Assembly (NCBI RefSeq): GCF_008124525.1
Contig: NZ_VNHJ01000001.1
Location: forward strand, 186,001-250,000
DNA: 64,000 bases
Direction of reading: 5' to 3'
Source: Oceanicella actignis
GTDB lineage: Bacteria > Pseudomonadota > Alphaproteobacteria > Rhodobacterales > Rhodobacteraceae
The notes below the pieces were generated by a model that had not been told where the DNA came from, searched no databases, and saw only the letters and a program-made list of their open reading frames with translations. Shown one piece after another: positions 29,734 through 38,048 of this stretch; the first letter of the stretch is position 1, and the number at the start of each line of letters is the position of its first letter. The translations under genes and the position numbers were made by a program.

Positions 29734-32295
29734 ATGACCGACAGCGAAGCCGCGCGGCGACGAGCCGACGGCCTTCCGAGCGACGAGGCGCCGGCGCCGA
29801 GGCTTGCGCCCCGGCCCGGGGCCGCGGGGCCGGGATGCGCTCGGCCTGAGGGACCGGAGGCGCGCGCCGCGCCGCCCGCGCCGCGCGGCGGCGCGGCGCC
29901 TGACCAGGGCGCCGGTCCCGTGCCGGGGCTGGCGCCCCGTGACGCGGCGCAGCGGTCCGGCGGCGGTTCTGGCGGCGGCTCTGGCGGCGGGGCGGGGCCC
30001 GCCCATGCGCCGATGCGCGCGCCGGGCGCCGACGGCGCCGGGCGGCCCAAGGGCGTGTTTGCCCTGGGAGCGGCGGGAGGGCCGGTTGACGGGGCGGCCG
30101 GCGCCCGAGGCCCTGGCCGGCAGGAAGCGGGCGCGACGAGCTGCGTCGGGCCGGGCGAGGGCGCCGGCGGCGCCGGGGGCGCCGGGGGCGGCGGCGCAGG
30201 CCCGGCCGGCGCGGCTCCCGCTTGCGGCCCCGCGCCGGCCGAGGCGTCCGCCTTCGCCGGCGTGGGGCTGCGGGGGACGGCGCAAGAGGGCGCCGCCGGC
30301 GCGCCCAGCGTGCGCCCGCCGCGCGCGCCGCGCCGCCTGACCCCCGCAGGGCTGCAGCCGCGCCGCATGCTGGCGCGGCGGCGGGCGACGGCGGCGGCGC
30401 TCAATCTGGGATCGCTGGCGCTGGTGCTGGCCGGGGCGGCGCATGCGTTCGGCGCCGGGGGCTGGTCGGTCAGCGACGCCGTCGCGCTCGCTTGCGTGGC
30501 CGTGGGGGCGCCGTGGACGATCATGGGCTTCTGGAACGCGCTCATCGGCCTGTGGCTGGCGCATGGACGCCGCGACGGGCTGGCGGCGGCCGCCCCGCAC
30601 ATGGCCGCCGCCGACTCCGATGCGCCGCTGCGCGCGCGCGTGGCGGTGGCCATGGCGCTGCGCAACGAGGATGCCGAGCGCGCCTTGACGCGCCTGGTCG
30701 CCCTGCGCGAGTCGCTCGACGCCACGGGCCAGGGCGCGCATTTCGACCTGTTCGTGCTGTCCGACGGCGACCGCCCCGAGGCGATCGCGGCCGAAGAGGC
30801 GGCGCTGGCGCGTCTTGCGCCCCGGCTCGGGCCGCGGCTGATCTATCGCCGACGGCCGCTCAACGAAGGCTGGAAGGCCGGCAACATCCGCGACTTCCTG
30901 CGCCGCTGGGGAGGCGGGTATGAGCTGTTCCTGCCGCTCGACAGCGACAGCCTGATGTCCGGCGAGACCGTCTTGCGCATGACGCGCATCATGCAGGCGC
31001 ATCCGCGCATCGGCATCCTGCAGAGCCTTGCGGTGGGGGCGCCGGCGCGCTCGGCCTTCGCGCGGATCTTCCAGTTCGGCATGCGCCACGGCATGCGCAG
31101 CTTCACGCTGGGCGCGGCCTGGTGGCATGGCGATTGCGGCCCCTATTGGGGGCACAACGCGCTGGTGCGGGTCGCGCCCTTCCGGCGCCATTGCCGCTTG
31201 CCGCGCCTGCCCGGCCGCCCGCCGCTGGGCGGCGCGATTCTCAGCCACGACCAGGTCGAGGCGGCGCTGATGCGCCGCGCCGGCTACGAGTGCCGCGTCA
31301 TGCCCGTCGAGGCCGGCAGCTGGGAAGAGAACCCCCCGACGCTGCTCGACTTCACCCGCCGCGACCTGCGCTGGTGCCAAGGCAACATGCAATACTGGGG
31401 GCTTCTGGGGCTGCGCGGGCTCAAGCCCATGTCGCGCTTTCAGCTCTTCGCGGCCATCGCGATGTATCTGGCCGCGCCGGCCTGGATGCTGATGACCGCG
31501 ACGGCGGCGTTCAAGCTGCTCGAGGGCGGCGCCGGCCAGGTCGACGCCGCCTTCGCCGCCTCGATGATGCTGGTGATGTTCTCGGTCTCGCTCTTTCCCA
31601 AGATCGCGGGGTGGATCGACGTCGCCCTGCGGCCGGGCGAGGCCGCGCGCTATGGCGGGCGGCTGCGCTTTGCGGCCGGCGCGGCGGTGGAAACCGTGTT
31701 CTCGATGCTCATGGCGCCGGCGGTCGCCTTTCGCACGACGCTGTTCCTGGCGGGGCTGGCGGCGGGGCGTTCGGTGGTCTGGGGCGCGCAGGCGCGCGAC
31801 GCCTACGCGCTGGGCTGGGGGCAGGCGGCGCGGGGGCTGTGGATGCAGACGCTCTTTGGCCTGGGCCTTGCCGCCGCGGTCTGGGCCAGGGCGCCCGAGG
31901 CCCTGCCCTGGGCGGCGCCGGTGCTCGCGGGGCTGTGCCTCGCGATCCCCTTCGCCGTGCTGACCGCCGCGCCGGGGCTGGGGCGGGCGATGGCGAGGGC
32001 GCGTGTGTGCGCCGTTCCCGAAGAGCTGGCGCCGCCGCCCGTCCTGTCCGGGGTCTTCGACCTCGAGCCGGGCGATGGCGCGGCCGCCGGGGGCGAGGCG
32101 GCATTCGACCCGAGGCCGGCCTCGGGTGCGGCGCAAGGCGCGGAGCCAGGCGCGGGGCCGGGAACGGCGCAAGGCGCGGGGCCGGGAACGGCGGCAGGCA
32201 ACGGGCCGGGAGCGGAGGCGCGCGCGTCGGCGAAGGCCGCAAGGGCATCGGCGAGCGGAGCGGGCAAGCCGCCGGCCGCCCGCGCGGCCGGCTGA
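29734..32295 (+). CDS. opgH: Glucan glucosyltransferase OpgH (MdoH)
   Basis: 853-residue inner-membrane GT2 enzyme that polymerises glucose from UDP-glucose into the osmoregulated periplasmic glucan backbone. The catalytic domain shows VAMALRNEDAERALTRLVA near residue 310, the acidic motifs LSDGD and LPLDSDSLMSG, and the processive R-x-x-R-W-type element RRDLRWCQGNMQYWGL near 545. It has about eight membrane segments, two before and the rest after the catalytic domain. The first 200 residues are a Gly/Ala/Pro-rich low-complexity extension, and the C-terminus carries 24-bp DNA repeats (32149-32220); both ends differ from compact OpgH. GAGGGAGG precedes the ATG. It diverges from the PTPS-like cluster with only 73 bases between starts. 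Confidence 0.88.
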   Translation: MTDSEAARRRADGLPSDEAPAPRLAPRPGAAGPGCARPEGPEARAAPPAPRGGAAPDQGAGPVPGLAPRDAAQRSGGGSGGGSGGGAGPAHAPMRAPGADGAGRPKGVFALGAAGGPVDGAAGARGPGRQEAGATSCVGPGEGAGGAGGAGGGGAGPAGAAPACGPAPAEASAFAGVGLRGTAQEGAAGAPSVRPPRAPRRLTPAGLQPRRMLARRRATAAALNLGSLALVLAGAAHAFGAGGWSVSDAVALACVAVGAPWTIMGFWNALIGLWLAHGRRDGLAAAAPHMAAADSDAPLRARVAVAMALRNEDAERALTRLVALRESLDATGQGAHFDLFVLSDGDRPEAIAAEEAALARLAPRLGPRLIYRRRPLNEGWKAGNIRDFLRRWGGGYELFLPLDSDSLMSGETVLRMTRIMQAHPRIGILQSLAVGAPARSAFARIFQFGMRHGMRSFTLGAAWWHGDCGPYWGHNALVRVAPFRRHCRLPRLPGRPPLGGAILSHDQVEAALMRRAGYECRVMPVEAGSWEENPPTLLDFTRRDLRWCQGNMQYWGLLGLRGLKPMSRFQLFAAIAMYLAAPAWMLMTATAAFKLLEGGAGQVDAAFAASMMLVMFSVSLFPKIAGWIDVALRPGEAARYGGRLRFAAGAAVETVFSMLMAPAVAFRTTLFLAGLAAGRSVVWGAQARDAYALGWGQAARGLWMQTLFGLGLAAAVWARAPEALPWAAPVLAGLCLAIPFAVLTAAPGLGRAMARARVCAVPEELAPPPVLSGVFDLEPGDGAAAGGEAAFDPRPASGAAQGAEPGAGPGTAQGAGPGTAAGNGPGAEARASAKAARASASGAGKPPAARAAG
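32149..32220 (+). repeat. 24-bp tandem repeat in opgH 3' end
   Basis: Three consecutive 24-base units (32149-32172, 32173-32196, 32197-32220), the first two nearly identical and the third diverged, with a partial copy upstream from 32131. They encode an eight-residue GAGPGTAQ-type repeat in the cytosolic tail of OpgH. Unit length is a multiple of three, so copy-number change would not shift the frame. Confidence 0.75.
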
Positions 32296-32700
32296 TCGGC
32301 GCGCTTCGGCCCGGGGCCGAGCGCTCCGGCGCGGCGCTCGGCCGCAGGGGCGTTGTGCGCCGCGGCGCGAAGCCCGCGAGGGGCGGCTCGCGCCGCGCGC
32401 TCGGTCGCCCCGTCGCGCCGCGTGGGGCCGGCTCCGGGGGCCGCGCGCGCCGCGGGGCTGCGCAAACGCGCGGCGCGAAACGGAACAATCGCCTGCATGG
32501 CGGGGCGCTGTGCGAATGATCTTCGATCATTTGCAGATAAGGACGAAGGATCTTCGACATTCGGCCCGATCCGCGCGGGCCCGCCGAAGGGCGTTGCGTT
32601 TTCGTCCGCCCCCGCGCGCGACCATTGACGCGCCCGCGCGCCGATGCTCGGATCGCCCGAAAGCCCGGCGCTGCGCGCCGCCACATCACGGAGACGCCCG
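32296..32700. other. Intergenic region before the dgc operon
   Basis: The left 170 bases are featureless GC-rich DNA. The right part, 32490-32600, is less GC-rich and holds the dyads described separately, probably the control region of dgcN-dgcA. No gene is seen. Confidence 0.6.
32512..32556 (+). promoter_or_regulatory. Two operator-like dyads upstream of dgcN
   Basis: AATGATC (32515-32521) and GATCATT (32525-32531) form a perfect inverted repeat around TTC; with outer bases the arms extend to 10 with one mismatch. A second dyad, CGAAG (32544-32548) and CTTCG (32552-32556) around GAT, follows after 12 bases. Both have a 3-base centre and share GATCTTCGA-like sequence, suggesting paired regulator sites for the D-glutamate operon. 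Confidence 0.55.
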
Positions 32701-33696
32701 ATGCTCGAGCAACCCTACCTTCTTTTCCTCGGCGACGCCCCCGACCAGCTGGCCGCCAAGGTGGCGCAGGGGATCCGCGACTGGCGCCCGGAATCGGTGG
32801 TGGGGCAGCTGCGCATGCCCGGCTGCCAGGCCGATCTGGGCTTGCCCGACATGACCATCGAGCAGGCCGCGGCCGCCGGCGCGCGCACGCTGGTGGTCGG
32901 CGTGGCGAACCGGGGGGGCATGATCTCGCCCGCCTGGATCAAGGTGCTGCGCGAGGCGCTCGAAGCCGGCATGGACGTGGCCTCGGGGTTGCACAACCTG
33001 CTGCGCGACGAGCCCCTGCTGGTCGAGGCCGCGCGCCATGCCGGGCGCAAGCTGCACGACGTGCGCGTGCCCACGGTGAAATACCCCATCGCCAACGGCA
33101 AGAAGCGCAGCGGCAAGCGCTGCCTGGCCGTGGGCACGGACTGCTCGGTGGGCAAGATGTACACCGCGCTCGCCATGGAGAAGGCGATGCGCGCGCGCGG
33201 CATGAAGGCCGACTTCCGCGCCACGGGGCAGACCGGCATCCTCATCACCGGCGAGGGCGTGCCCCTCGACGCCGTCGTGGCCGACTTCATGGCCGGCGCG
33301 ATCGAGTGGCTGACCCCCGACGCCGAGCCCGACCACTGGGACCTGATCGAGGGGCAGGGCAGCCTGTTCCACCCCTCCTATTCGGGCGTGACGCTGGCGC
33401 TGATCCATGGCGGCCAGCCCGACGCGCTGGTGCTGTGCCACGAGCCGACCCGCGGACACATGCGCGGCCTGCCCGAATACGCGCTTCCCAGCCTCGAGGA
33501 CCTGCGCGACGTGGCGCTGCGCATGGCGCACATCGTCAACCCGGCCTGCGAGGTGGTGGGCGTCTCGATCAACACCGCCGCCATGGACGAGGAAGAGGCG
33601 CTCGACTACCTCGCCGCGGTCGAGCGGCAGATGGGCCTGCCCACCGTCGATCCCTTCCGCCAGGGCGCCGACCGCCTGGCCGAGGCGCTGGAATGA
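32701..33696 (+). CDS. dgcN: D-glutamate N-acetyltransferase DgcN
   Basis: 331-residue DUF1611-family protein. Members paired with a dgcA-type racemase have been characterised as D-glutamate N-acetyltransferases, the first step of a D-glutamate catabolic route. A P-loop-like element sits at CLAVGTDCSVGKMYTALAME near residue 140, and a conserved block IEGQGSLFHPSYSGVTLALI near 215 with a following CHEPTRGHMRG. No signal peptide. The ATG at 32701 has GGAGA about 7 bases upstream; the frame to 32644 lacks one. The stop overlaps dgcA (ATGA), so the pair is coupled. The assignment is strong because both partners and a D-amino acid aminotransferase are adjacent. Confidence 0.8.
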   Translation: MLEQPYLLFLGDAPDQLAAKVAQGIRDWRPESVVGQLRMPGCQADLGLPDMTIEQAAAAGARTLVVGVANRGGMISPAWIKVLREALEAGMDVASGLHNLLRDEPLLVEAARHAGRKLHDVRVPTVKYPIANGKKRSGKRCLAVGTDCSVGKMYTALAMEKAMRARGMKADFRATGQTGILITGEGVPLDAVVADFMAGAIEWLTPDAEPDHWDLIEGQGSLFHPSYSGVTLALIHGGQPDALVLCHEPTRGHMRGLPEYALPSLEDLRDVALRMAHIVNPACEVVGVSINTAAMDEEEALDYLAAVERQMGLPTVDPFRQGADRLAEALE

Positions 33697-34673
33697 TCCG
33701 TCTCGATCTGCGGCGCGAGGCGTTCCCCCTGCGCGAGGCCTTCACCATCTCGCGCGGGTCGCGCACCGAGCAGGTCGTGGTGACCGTGACGCTGACCGAG
33801 GGCGAGCGCCGCGGCTGGGCCGAATGCACGCCCTACGCGCGCTATGGCGAAAGCGTCGAGGGGGTGATGGACGCCATCTCGGCGCTGGCCGAGGACATCG
33901 CCAACGGCATGGACCGCGCGGCGCTGCAGGCGGCGCTGCCGCCGGGCGCGGCGCGCAACGCGCTGGACTGCGCGCTGTGGGATCTGGAGGCCAAGCGCGC
34001 CGGCCGGCGCGCCTGGGAGCTGGCGGGCCTGCCCGAGCCCGAACCCGTGGCGACCGCCTACACCCTGTCGCTGGACGCGCCCGAGCGCATGCGCCGCAAG
34101 GCGGCCGAGAACGCCGGCCGGCCGCTGCTCAAGGTCAAGCTGGGCGGCGAGGGCGACCTCGAGCGGCTGCGCGCGGTGCGCGAGGGCGCGCCCGAGGCGA
34201 CGATCATCGTCGACGCCAACGAGGGCTGGAGCGCAGAGACCTACGCCGAGCTGGCCCCCGAGATGCTGCGCCTCGGGGTCGCCATGGTCGAGCAGCCGCT
34301 GCCCGCCGGGCAGGACGAGGCCCTGGCCGAGATCGCGCGCCCGCTGCCGGTCTGCGCCGATGAAAGCTGCCACGACCGCGCCTCGCTGGACGCGCTGACC
34401 GGGCGCTACGACATGGTCAACATCAAGCTCGACAAGACGGGCGGGCTGACCGAGGCGCTGGCGCTGCGCGACGAGGCGACGGCGCGCGGGCTGGGGGTGA
34501 TGGTGGGCTGCATGATGGGCACCTCGCTGGCCATGGCGCCGGCGACGCTGGTCGCGCAGGGGGCGCGGATCGTCGATCTGGACGGGCCGCTGCTGCTGGC
34601 GCGCGACCGCGAGCCGCCCCTGACATACGACGCGGCGGGCCTGCACCCGCCGCCCGCCGCCCTTTGGGGCTAG
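33693..34673 (+). CDS. dgcA: N-acetyl-D-glutamate racemase DgcA
   Basis: 326-residue enolase-superfamily enzyme of the dipeptide-epimerase-like branch. The catalytic Lys is in LLKVKLGG near residue 147, the metal ligands are in TIIVDANEGW, VAMVEQPLP and PVCADESC, and the second general base is in VNIKLDKTGG near 248. In the DgcN-DgcA pathway it racemises N-acetyl-D-glutamate to the L form. Older annotation would call it an L-Ala-D/L-Glu epimerase; context favours DgcA. It starts within the dgcN stop and lies 16 bases before the aminotransferase gene. Confidence 0.8.
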   Translation: MIRLDLRREAFPLREAFTISRGSRTEQVVVTVTLTEGERRGWAECTPYARYGESVEGVMDAISALAEDIANGMDRAALQAALPPGAARNALDCALWDLEAKRAGRRAWELAGLPEPEPVATAYTLSLDAPERMRRKAAENAGRPLLKVKLGGEGDLERLRAVREGAPEATIIVDANEGWSAETYAELAPEMLRLGVAMVEQPLPAGQDEALAEIARPLPVCADESCHDRASLDALTGRYDMVNIKLDKTGGLTEALALRDEATARGLGVMVGCMMGTSLAMAPATLVAQGARIVDLDGPLLLARDREPPLTYDAAGLHPPPAALWG

Positions 34674-34689
34674 GACACGGAGAGATGCC

Positions 34690-35544
34690 ATGAGCCGCAC
34701 CGTCTACGTCAACGGCGCCTATCTTCCCGAAGAGGAGGCCAGGGTCTCGATCTTCGACCGCGCGTTCCTCTTCGCCGACGGGGTCTACGAGGTGACCTCG
34801 GTCATCGACGGCAAGCTGGTGGACTTCGCCGGCCATGCGCGGCGGCTGGCGCGCTCGCTGGCCGAGCTGGACATGCCCGCGCCATGCTCCGAGGACGAGC
34901 TGCTTGCGATTCACCGCGAGCTGATCCGGCGCAACGGCCTGACCGAGGGCATGATCTACCTTCAGGTCACGCGCGGCGCGGCCGATCGCGACTTCGCCTG
35001 GTCCGAGGGCATGACGCCGACGCTGGTGCTGTTCACCCAGGCCAGGGCGCTGATCGACAGCCCGGCCGCCGAGCGCGGGCTGAAGGTGATCTCGCTCGAG
35101 GACCTGCGCTGGGGGCGGCGCGACATCAAGACGGTGCAGCTGCTCTACCCCTCGATGGCCAAGATGCAGGCCAAGGCCCGGGGCAAGGACGACGCCTGGC
35201 TGGTCGAGGACGGCTTCGTGACCGAGGGCACCTCGAACAACGCCTGGATCGTCACCCGCGACGGGGTCCTGGTCACGCGCGATCTGTCGAACCGCATCCT
35301 GCACGGCATCACCCGCGCCGCGGTGCTGCGCTTTGCGCGCGAGGCGCAGATGCGCGTCGAGGAGCGCCCCTTCACGATCGACGAGGCGAAGGACGCCGCC
35401 GAGGCCTTCGTCACCGCCGCCACCACCTTCGTCACCCCGGTGGTCGAGATCGACGACGCCCCGGTGGGCGACGGCGCGCCGGGGCCGGTGGCGCGGCGCC
35501 TGCGGGCCATCTACATCGAGGAAAGCCGCAAGGCGGCGATCTGA
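34690..35544 (+). CDS. dat: D-amino acid aminotransferase
   Basis: 284-residue fold-type IV PLP aminotransferase. The Schiff-base lysine is in [17 protein letters not shown] (Lys147 region), followed by the cofactor-binding [12 protein letters not shown] near residue 180. N-terminal [17 protein letters not shown] is typical of D-alanine/D-amino acid aminotransferases. It interconverts D-glutamate and other D-amino acids with their keto acids and fits the D-glutamate operon, giving a second way into or out of D-glutamate. GGAGAG precedes the ATG by about 6 bases. Confidence 0.85.
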   Translation: MSRTVYVNGAYLPEEEARVSIFDRAFLFADGVYEVTSVIDGKLVDFAGHARRLARSLAELDMPAPCSEDELLAIHRELIRRNGLTEGMIYLQVTRGAADRDFAWSEGMTPTLVLFTQARALIDSPAAERGLKVISLEDLRWGRRDIKTVQLLYPSMAKMQAKARGKDDAWLVEDGFVTEGTSNNAWIVTRDGVLVTRDLSNRILHGITRAAVLRFAREAQMRVEERPFTIDEAKDAAEAFVTAATTFVTPVVEIDDAPVGDGAPGPVARRLRAIYIEESRKAAI

Positions 35545-35720
35545 CGGCTCGGCCGGTCCCGGCGGGCGCGGCGGCCCGCGCAACCCTGTCATGCGCCGGG
35601 CGCATCCCCTGCGGGTTGTGTTTTTCCGCCGCAGGGGCGAAAACGCGCACCGAGTCGCCGGCCGCGCCGGAACCCCGGCCGGCGCCGCGCGCCCGCCGCA
35701 TCATCGAGCCGAGAGTTGTC

Positions 35721-37424
35721 ATGACGCATTCCAATCACGCCCCGGTCCCCGAGCTTTACGTCTCGTCCGAAAGCGCCGCCAAGCTCAAGCGCGAGGCGGG
35801 GGACATGCCCTCGTGGGATCTGACGCCGCGCCAGATCTGCGACCTGGAGCTGCTGATGAACGGCGGCTTCAATCCGCTCAAGGGCTTCCTGACCGAGGCC
35901 GACTATGACTCGGTGGTCGAGAACATGCGCCTGGCGGACGGCTCGCTCTGGCCCATGCCGATCACGCTGGACGTGTCCGAGGAGTTCGCCGAGCGCATCG
36001 AGCCGGGCCAGGACATCGCCCTGCGCGATCAGGAAGGCGTGATCCTGGCCATCCTGTCGGTCACCGACAAATGGCGCCCGAACAAGAAGCGCGAGGCCGA
36101 GAAGGTGTTCGGCGCCGACGACCTGGCGCATCCGGCGGTGAACTACCTGCACAACGTGGCCGGTCCGGTCTATCTGGGCGGGCCGGTGCTGGGCATCCAG
36201 CCGCCGGTGCATTACGACTTCCGCGCCCGCCGCGACACCCCGAACGAGCTGCGCGCCCTGTTCCGCAAGCTGGGCTGGCGGCGCGTGGTCGCCTTCCAGA
36301 CCCGCAACCCCCTGCACCGCGCGCATCAGGAGCTGACCTTCCGCGCCGCGCGCGAGGCCCAGGCCAACCTGCTGATCCACCCGGTCGTCGGCATGACCAA
36401 GCCCGGCGACGTCGATCACTTCACCCGCGTGCGCTGCTACGAGGCCGTGCTGGACAAGTATCCCGCCGCGACCACGACCATGAGCCTTCTGAACCTGGCC
36501 ATGCGCATGGCCGGCCCGCGCGAGGCGGTCTGGCACGGCCTGATCCGCAAGAACCACGGCTGCACGCATTTCATCGTCGGCCGCGATCACGCCGGGCCGG
36601 GCAAGAACTCGAAGGGCGAGGACTTCTACGGCCCCTATGACGCGCAGGAGCTGTTCGCCGCCCATGCCGAAGAGATCGGCATCGAGATGGTGCCCTTCAA
36701 GCACATGGTCTACGTGCAGGAGAAGGCGCAATACTTCCCCGCCGACGAGGTGCCCGAGGGCGCGACCGTGCTCAACATCTCGGGCACCGAGCTGCGCCGG
36801 CGCCTGCGCGAGGGGCTCGAGATTCCCGAGTGGTTCTCCTTCCCCGAGGTGGTGGCCGAGCTGCGCCGCCGCTTCCCGCCGCGCAACAAGCAGGGCTTCA
36901 CCGTGTTCTTCACGGGGCTGTCGGGCTCGGGCAAGTCGACCATCGCCAACGCGCTGATGATCAAGCTGATGGAGATGGGCGACCGGCCGGTGACGCTGCT
37001 GGACGGCGACGTGGTGCGCAAGCATCTGTCCTCCGAGCTGGGCTTCTCGAAGGAGCACCGCGACATCAACATCCGCCGCATCGGCTATGTGGCCTCCGAG
37101 ATCACCAAGAACGGCGGCATCGCCATCTGCGCCCCGATCGCGCCCTATGCGGCGACGCGGCGCGCGGTGCGCGAGATGATCGAGCAATACGGCGCCTTCG
37201 TCGAGGTGCATGTGGCCACCAGCCTCGAGGAATGCGAGCGCCGCGACCGCAAGGGGCTTTATCGCCTGGCGCGCGAGGGCAAGATCAAGGAGTTCACCGG
37301 CATCTCGGACCCCTACGAGGCGCCCGAGAACCCCGAGCTGCGCGTGGACACCGAGGGGCAGGACGTGGACAACTGCGCCCATCAGGTGATCCTGAAGCTC
37401 GAGAGCATGGGCCTGATCGGCTGA
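35721..37424 (+). CDS. Fused ATP sulfurylase / APS kinase
   Basis: 567-residue bifunctional enzyme of sulfate activation. Residues about 1-385 are ATP sulfurylase with [13 protein letters not shown] near residue 195 and the second phosphate motif GRDHAGPG near 290. Residues about 390-567 are APS kinase with the P-loop [12 protein letters not shown] and [18 protein letters not shown]. Together they convert sulfate to APS and then PAPS. The start at 35721 has GAGAG 5 bases upstream. The gene is alone and is closed by a strong terminator. The fused architecture replaces separate CysDN/CysC. Confidence 0.93.
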   Translation: MTHSNHAPVPELYVSSESAAKLKREAGDMPSWDLTPRQICDLELLMNGGFNPLKGFLTEADYDSVVENMRLADGSLWPMPITLDVSEEFAERIEPGQDIALRDQEGVILAILSVTDKWRPNKKREAEKVFGADDLAHPAVNYLHNVAGPVYLGGPVLGIQPPVHYDFRARRDTPNELRALFRKLGWRRVVAFQTRNPLHRAHQELTFRAAREAQANLLIHPVVGMTKPGDVDHFTRVRCYEAVLDKYPAATTTMSLLNLAMRMAGPREAVWHGLIRKNHGCTHFIVGRDHAGPGKNSKGEDFYGPYDAQELFAAHAEEIGIEMVPFKHMVYVQEKAQYFPADEVPEGATVLNISGTELRRRLREGLEIPEWFSFPEVVAELRRRFPPRNKQGFTVFFTGLSGSGKSTIANALMIKLMEMGDRPVTLLDGDVVRKHLSSELGFSKEHRDINIRRIGYVASEITKNGGIAICAPIAPYAATRRAVREMIEQYGAFVEVHVATSLEECERRDRKGLYRLAREGKIKEFTGISDPYEAPENPELRVDTEGQDVDNCAHQVILKLESMGLIG

Positions 37425-37454
37425 AGGCGGACCGCCCGCGCTTGCCGACCCCGA

Positions 37455-37485
37455 CGCCCCGGCCATCGGCCGGGGCGTTTTCTTT
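37455..37485 (+). terminator. Rho-independent terminator after sulfurylase gene
   Basis: CGCCCCGGCC (37455-37464) pairs perfectly with GGCCGGGGCG (37468-37477) around the loop ATC, followed by TTTTCTTT (37478-37485). A textbook intrinsic terminator. Confidence 0.95.
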
Positions 37486-37520
37486 CGCCTGCGCGGCTTT
37501 TCGTGTCCGGGCGGACGTCG

Positions 37521-37562
37521 AAAAAGAGAAGCGCCGACGAGGTTTGGGGTCCTCGCCGGCGC
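37521..37562 (-). terminator. Intrinsic terminator on the minus strand
   Basis: GCGCCGACGAGG (37531-37542) and CCTCGCCGGCGC (37551-37562) form a 12-base stem with one mismatch and an 8-base loop. On the minus strand the stem is followed by TTCTCTTTTT (37530-37521). No minus-strand gene is known upstream of it, so it points to an unannotated transcript coming from the AT-rich island. Confidence 0.55.
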
Positions 37563-37736
37563 GAAATTCACTGAACGTCAATACTCGCGACGTCTTACTT
37601 ACGCATCTCCCTACGCTACGCTGCGCTTGATACTCATCAGCGCGTGACCGCTACGCTTCACCAACTACGCTACGAGAGAAAGACTGCCATCATCCGTTCA
37701 TCCGATCAAGCCTCTTGTTGGATTAAATTGATGATT

Positions 37737-37752
37737 TTAACGCTTTGTTAAC
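37737..37752. promoter_or_regulatory. CtrA-type box TTAA-N7-TTAAC
   Basis: TTAA (37737-37740), seven bases, then TTAAC (37748-37752) match the full binding site of the alphaproteobacterial cell-cycle/motility regulator CtrA. A GAATC word (GANTC, the CcrM methylation site) lies 29 bases to the right at 37781-37785. The box overlaps the palindrome TTTGTTAACAAA. Binding itself is not shown by sequence. Confidence 0.5.
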
Positions 37753-38048
37753 AAATGATAATTTTTGAAAAACGCAGTCTGAATCCCTGTTCATGAATGT
37801 GCAGGTCGCGGAAATCACCCTGTCTCGACCATGAATGCCCCAGGGTCATCATCCCGGTTTGCGGCGGCGATTCGGCGCGCGAGCGCCCCCGAAGCCGCTT
37901 CCGCATCGCGGGAAGCGCCGGCCGCGCCGCGGGCGAATCATTTGCGGCGCTTGCCTGACCCGGCGGGAAATGCTCAAATCTTCCGCATAACGGAACTGCG
38001 GTTCGCAATTCGCTTCCGCAACCAAGTCCGCAACCAAGGGAGGACGCC

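Larger units (their letters stand above)
37425..38048. other. AT-rich intergenic island
   Basis: After the terminator of the sulfurylase gene the base composition falls sharply: 37561-37800 is about 44% GC by direct count, and the core 37721-37770 only 20%, against roughly 70% or more around it. It contains a CtrA-type box (37737-37752), the perfect palindrome TTTGTTAACAAA (37744-37755), four CTACGCT words within 37611-37671, and a hairpin plus T-run readable on the minus strand (37521-37562). I find no protein gene with a credible start. It may hold a promoter region for the TRAP operon and a minus-strand small RNA. Confidence 0.6.

Noticed and set aside
37620-37672. Short minus-strand frame in the AT-rich island (about 16 codons from a TTG/GTG start)
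   Set aside because: No ribosome binding site and too short to support as a gene; mentioned only as part of the candidate small RNA.
37425-38048. AT-rich island as an insertion-sequence remnant or replication origin
   Set aside because: No terminal inverted repeats, transposase fragment, DnaA-box cluster or replication gene was seen; a regulatory region or small RNA fits better.
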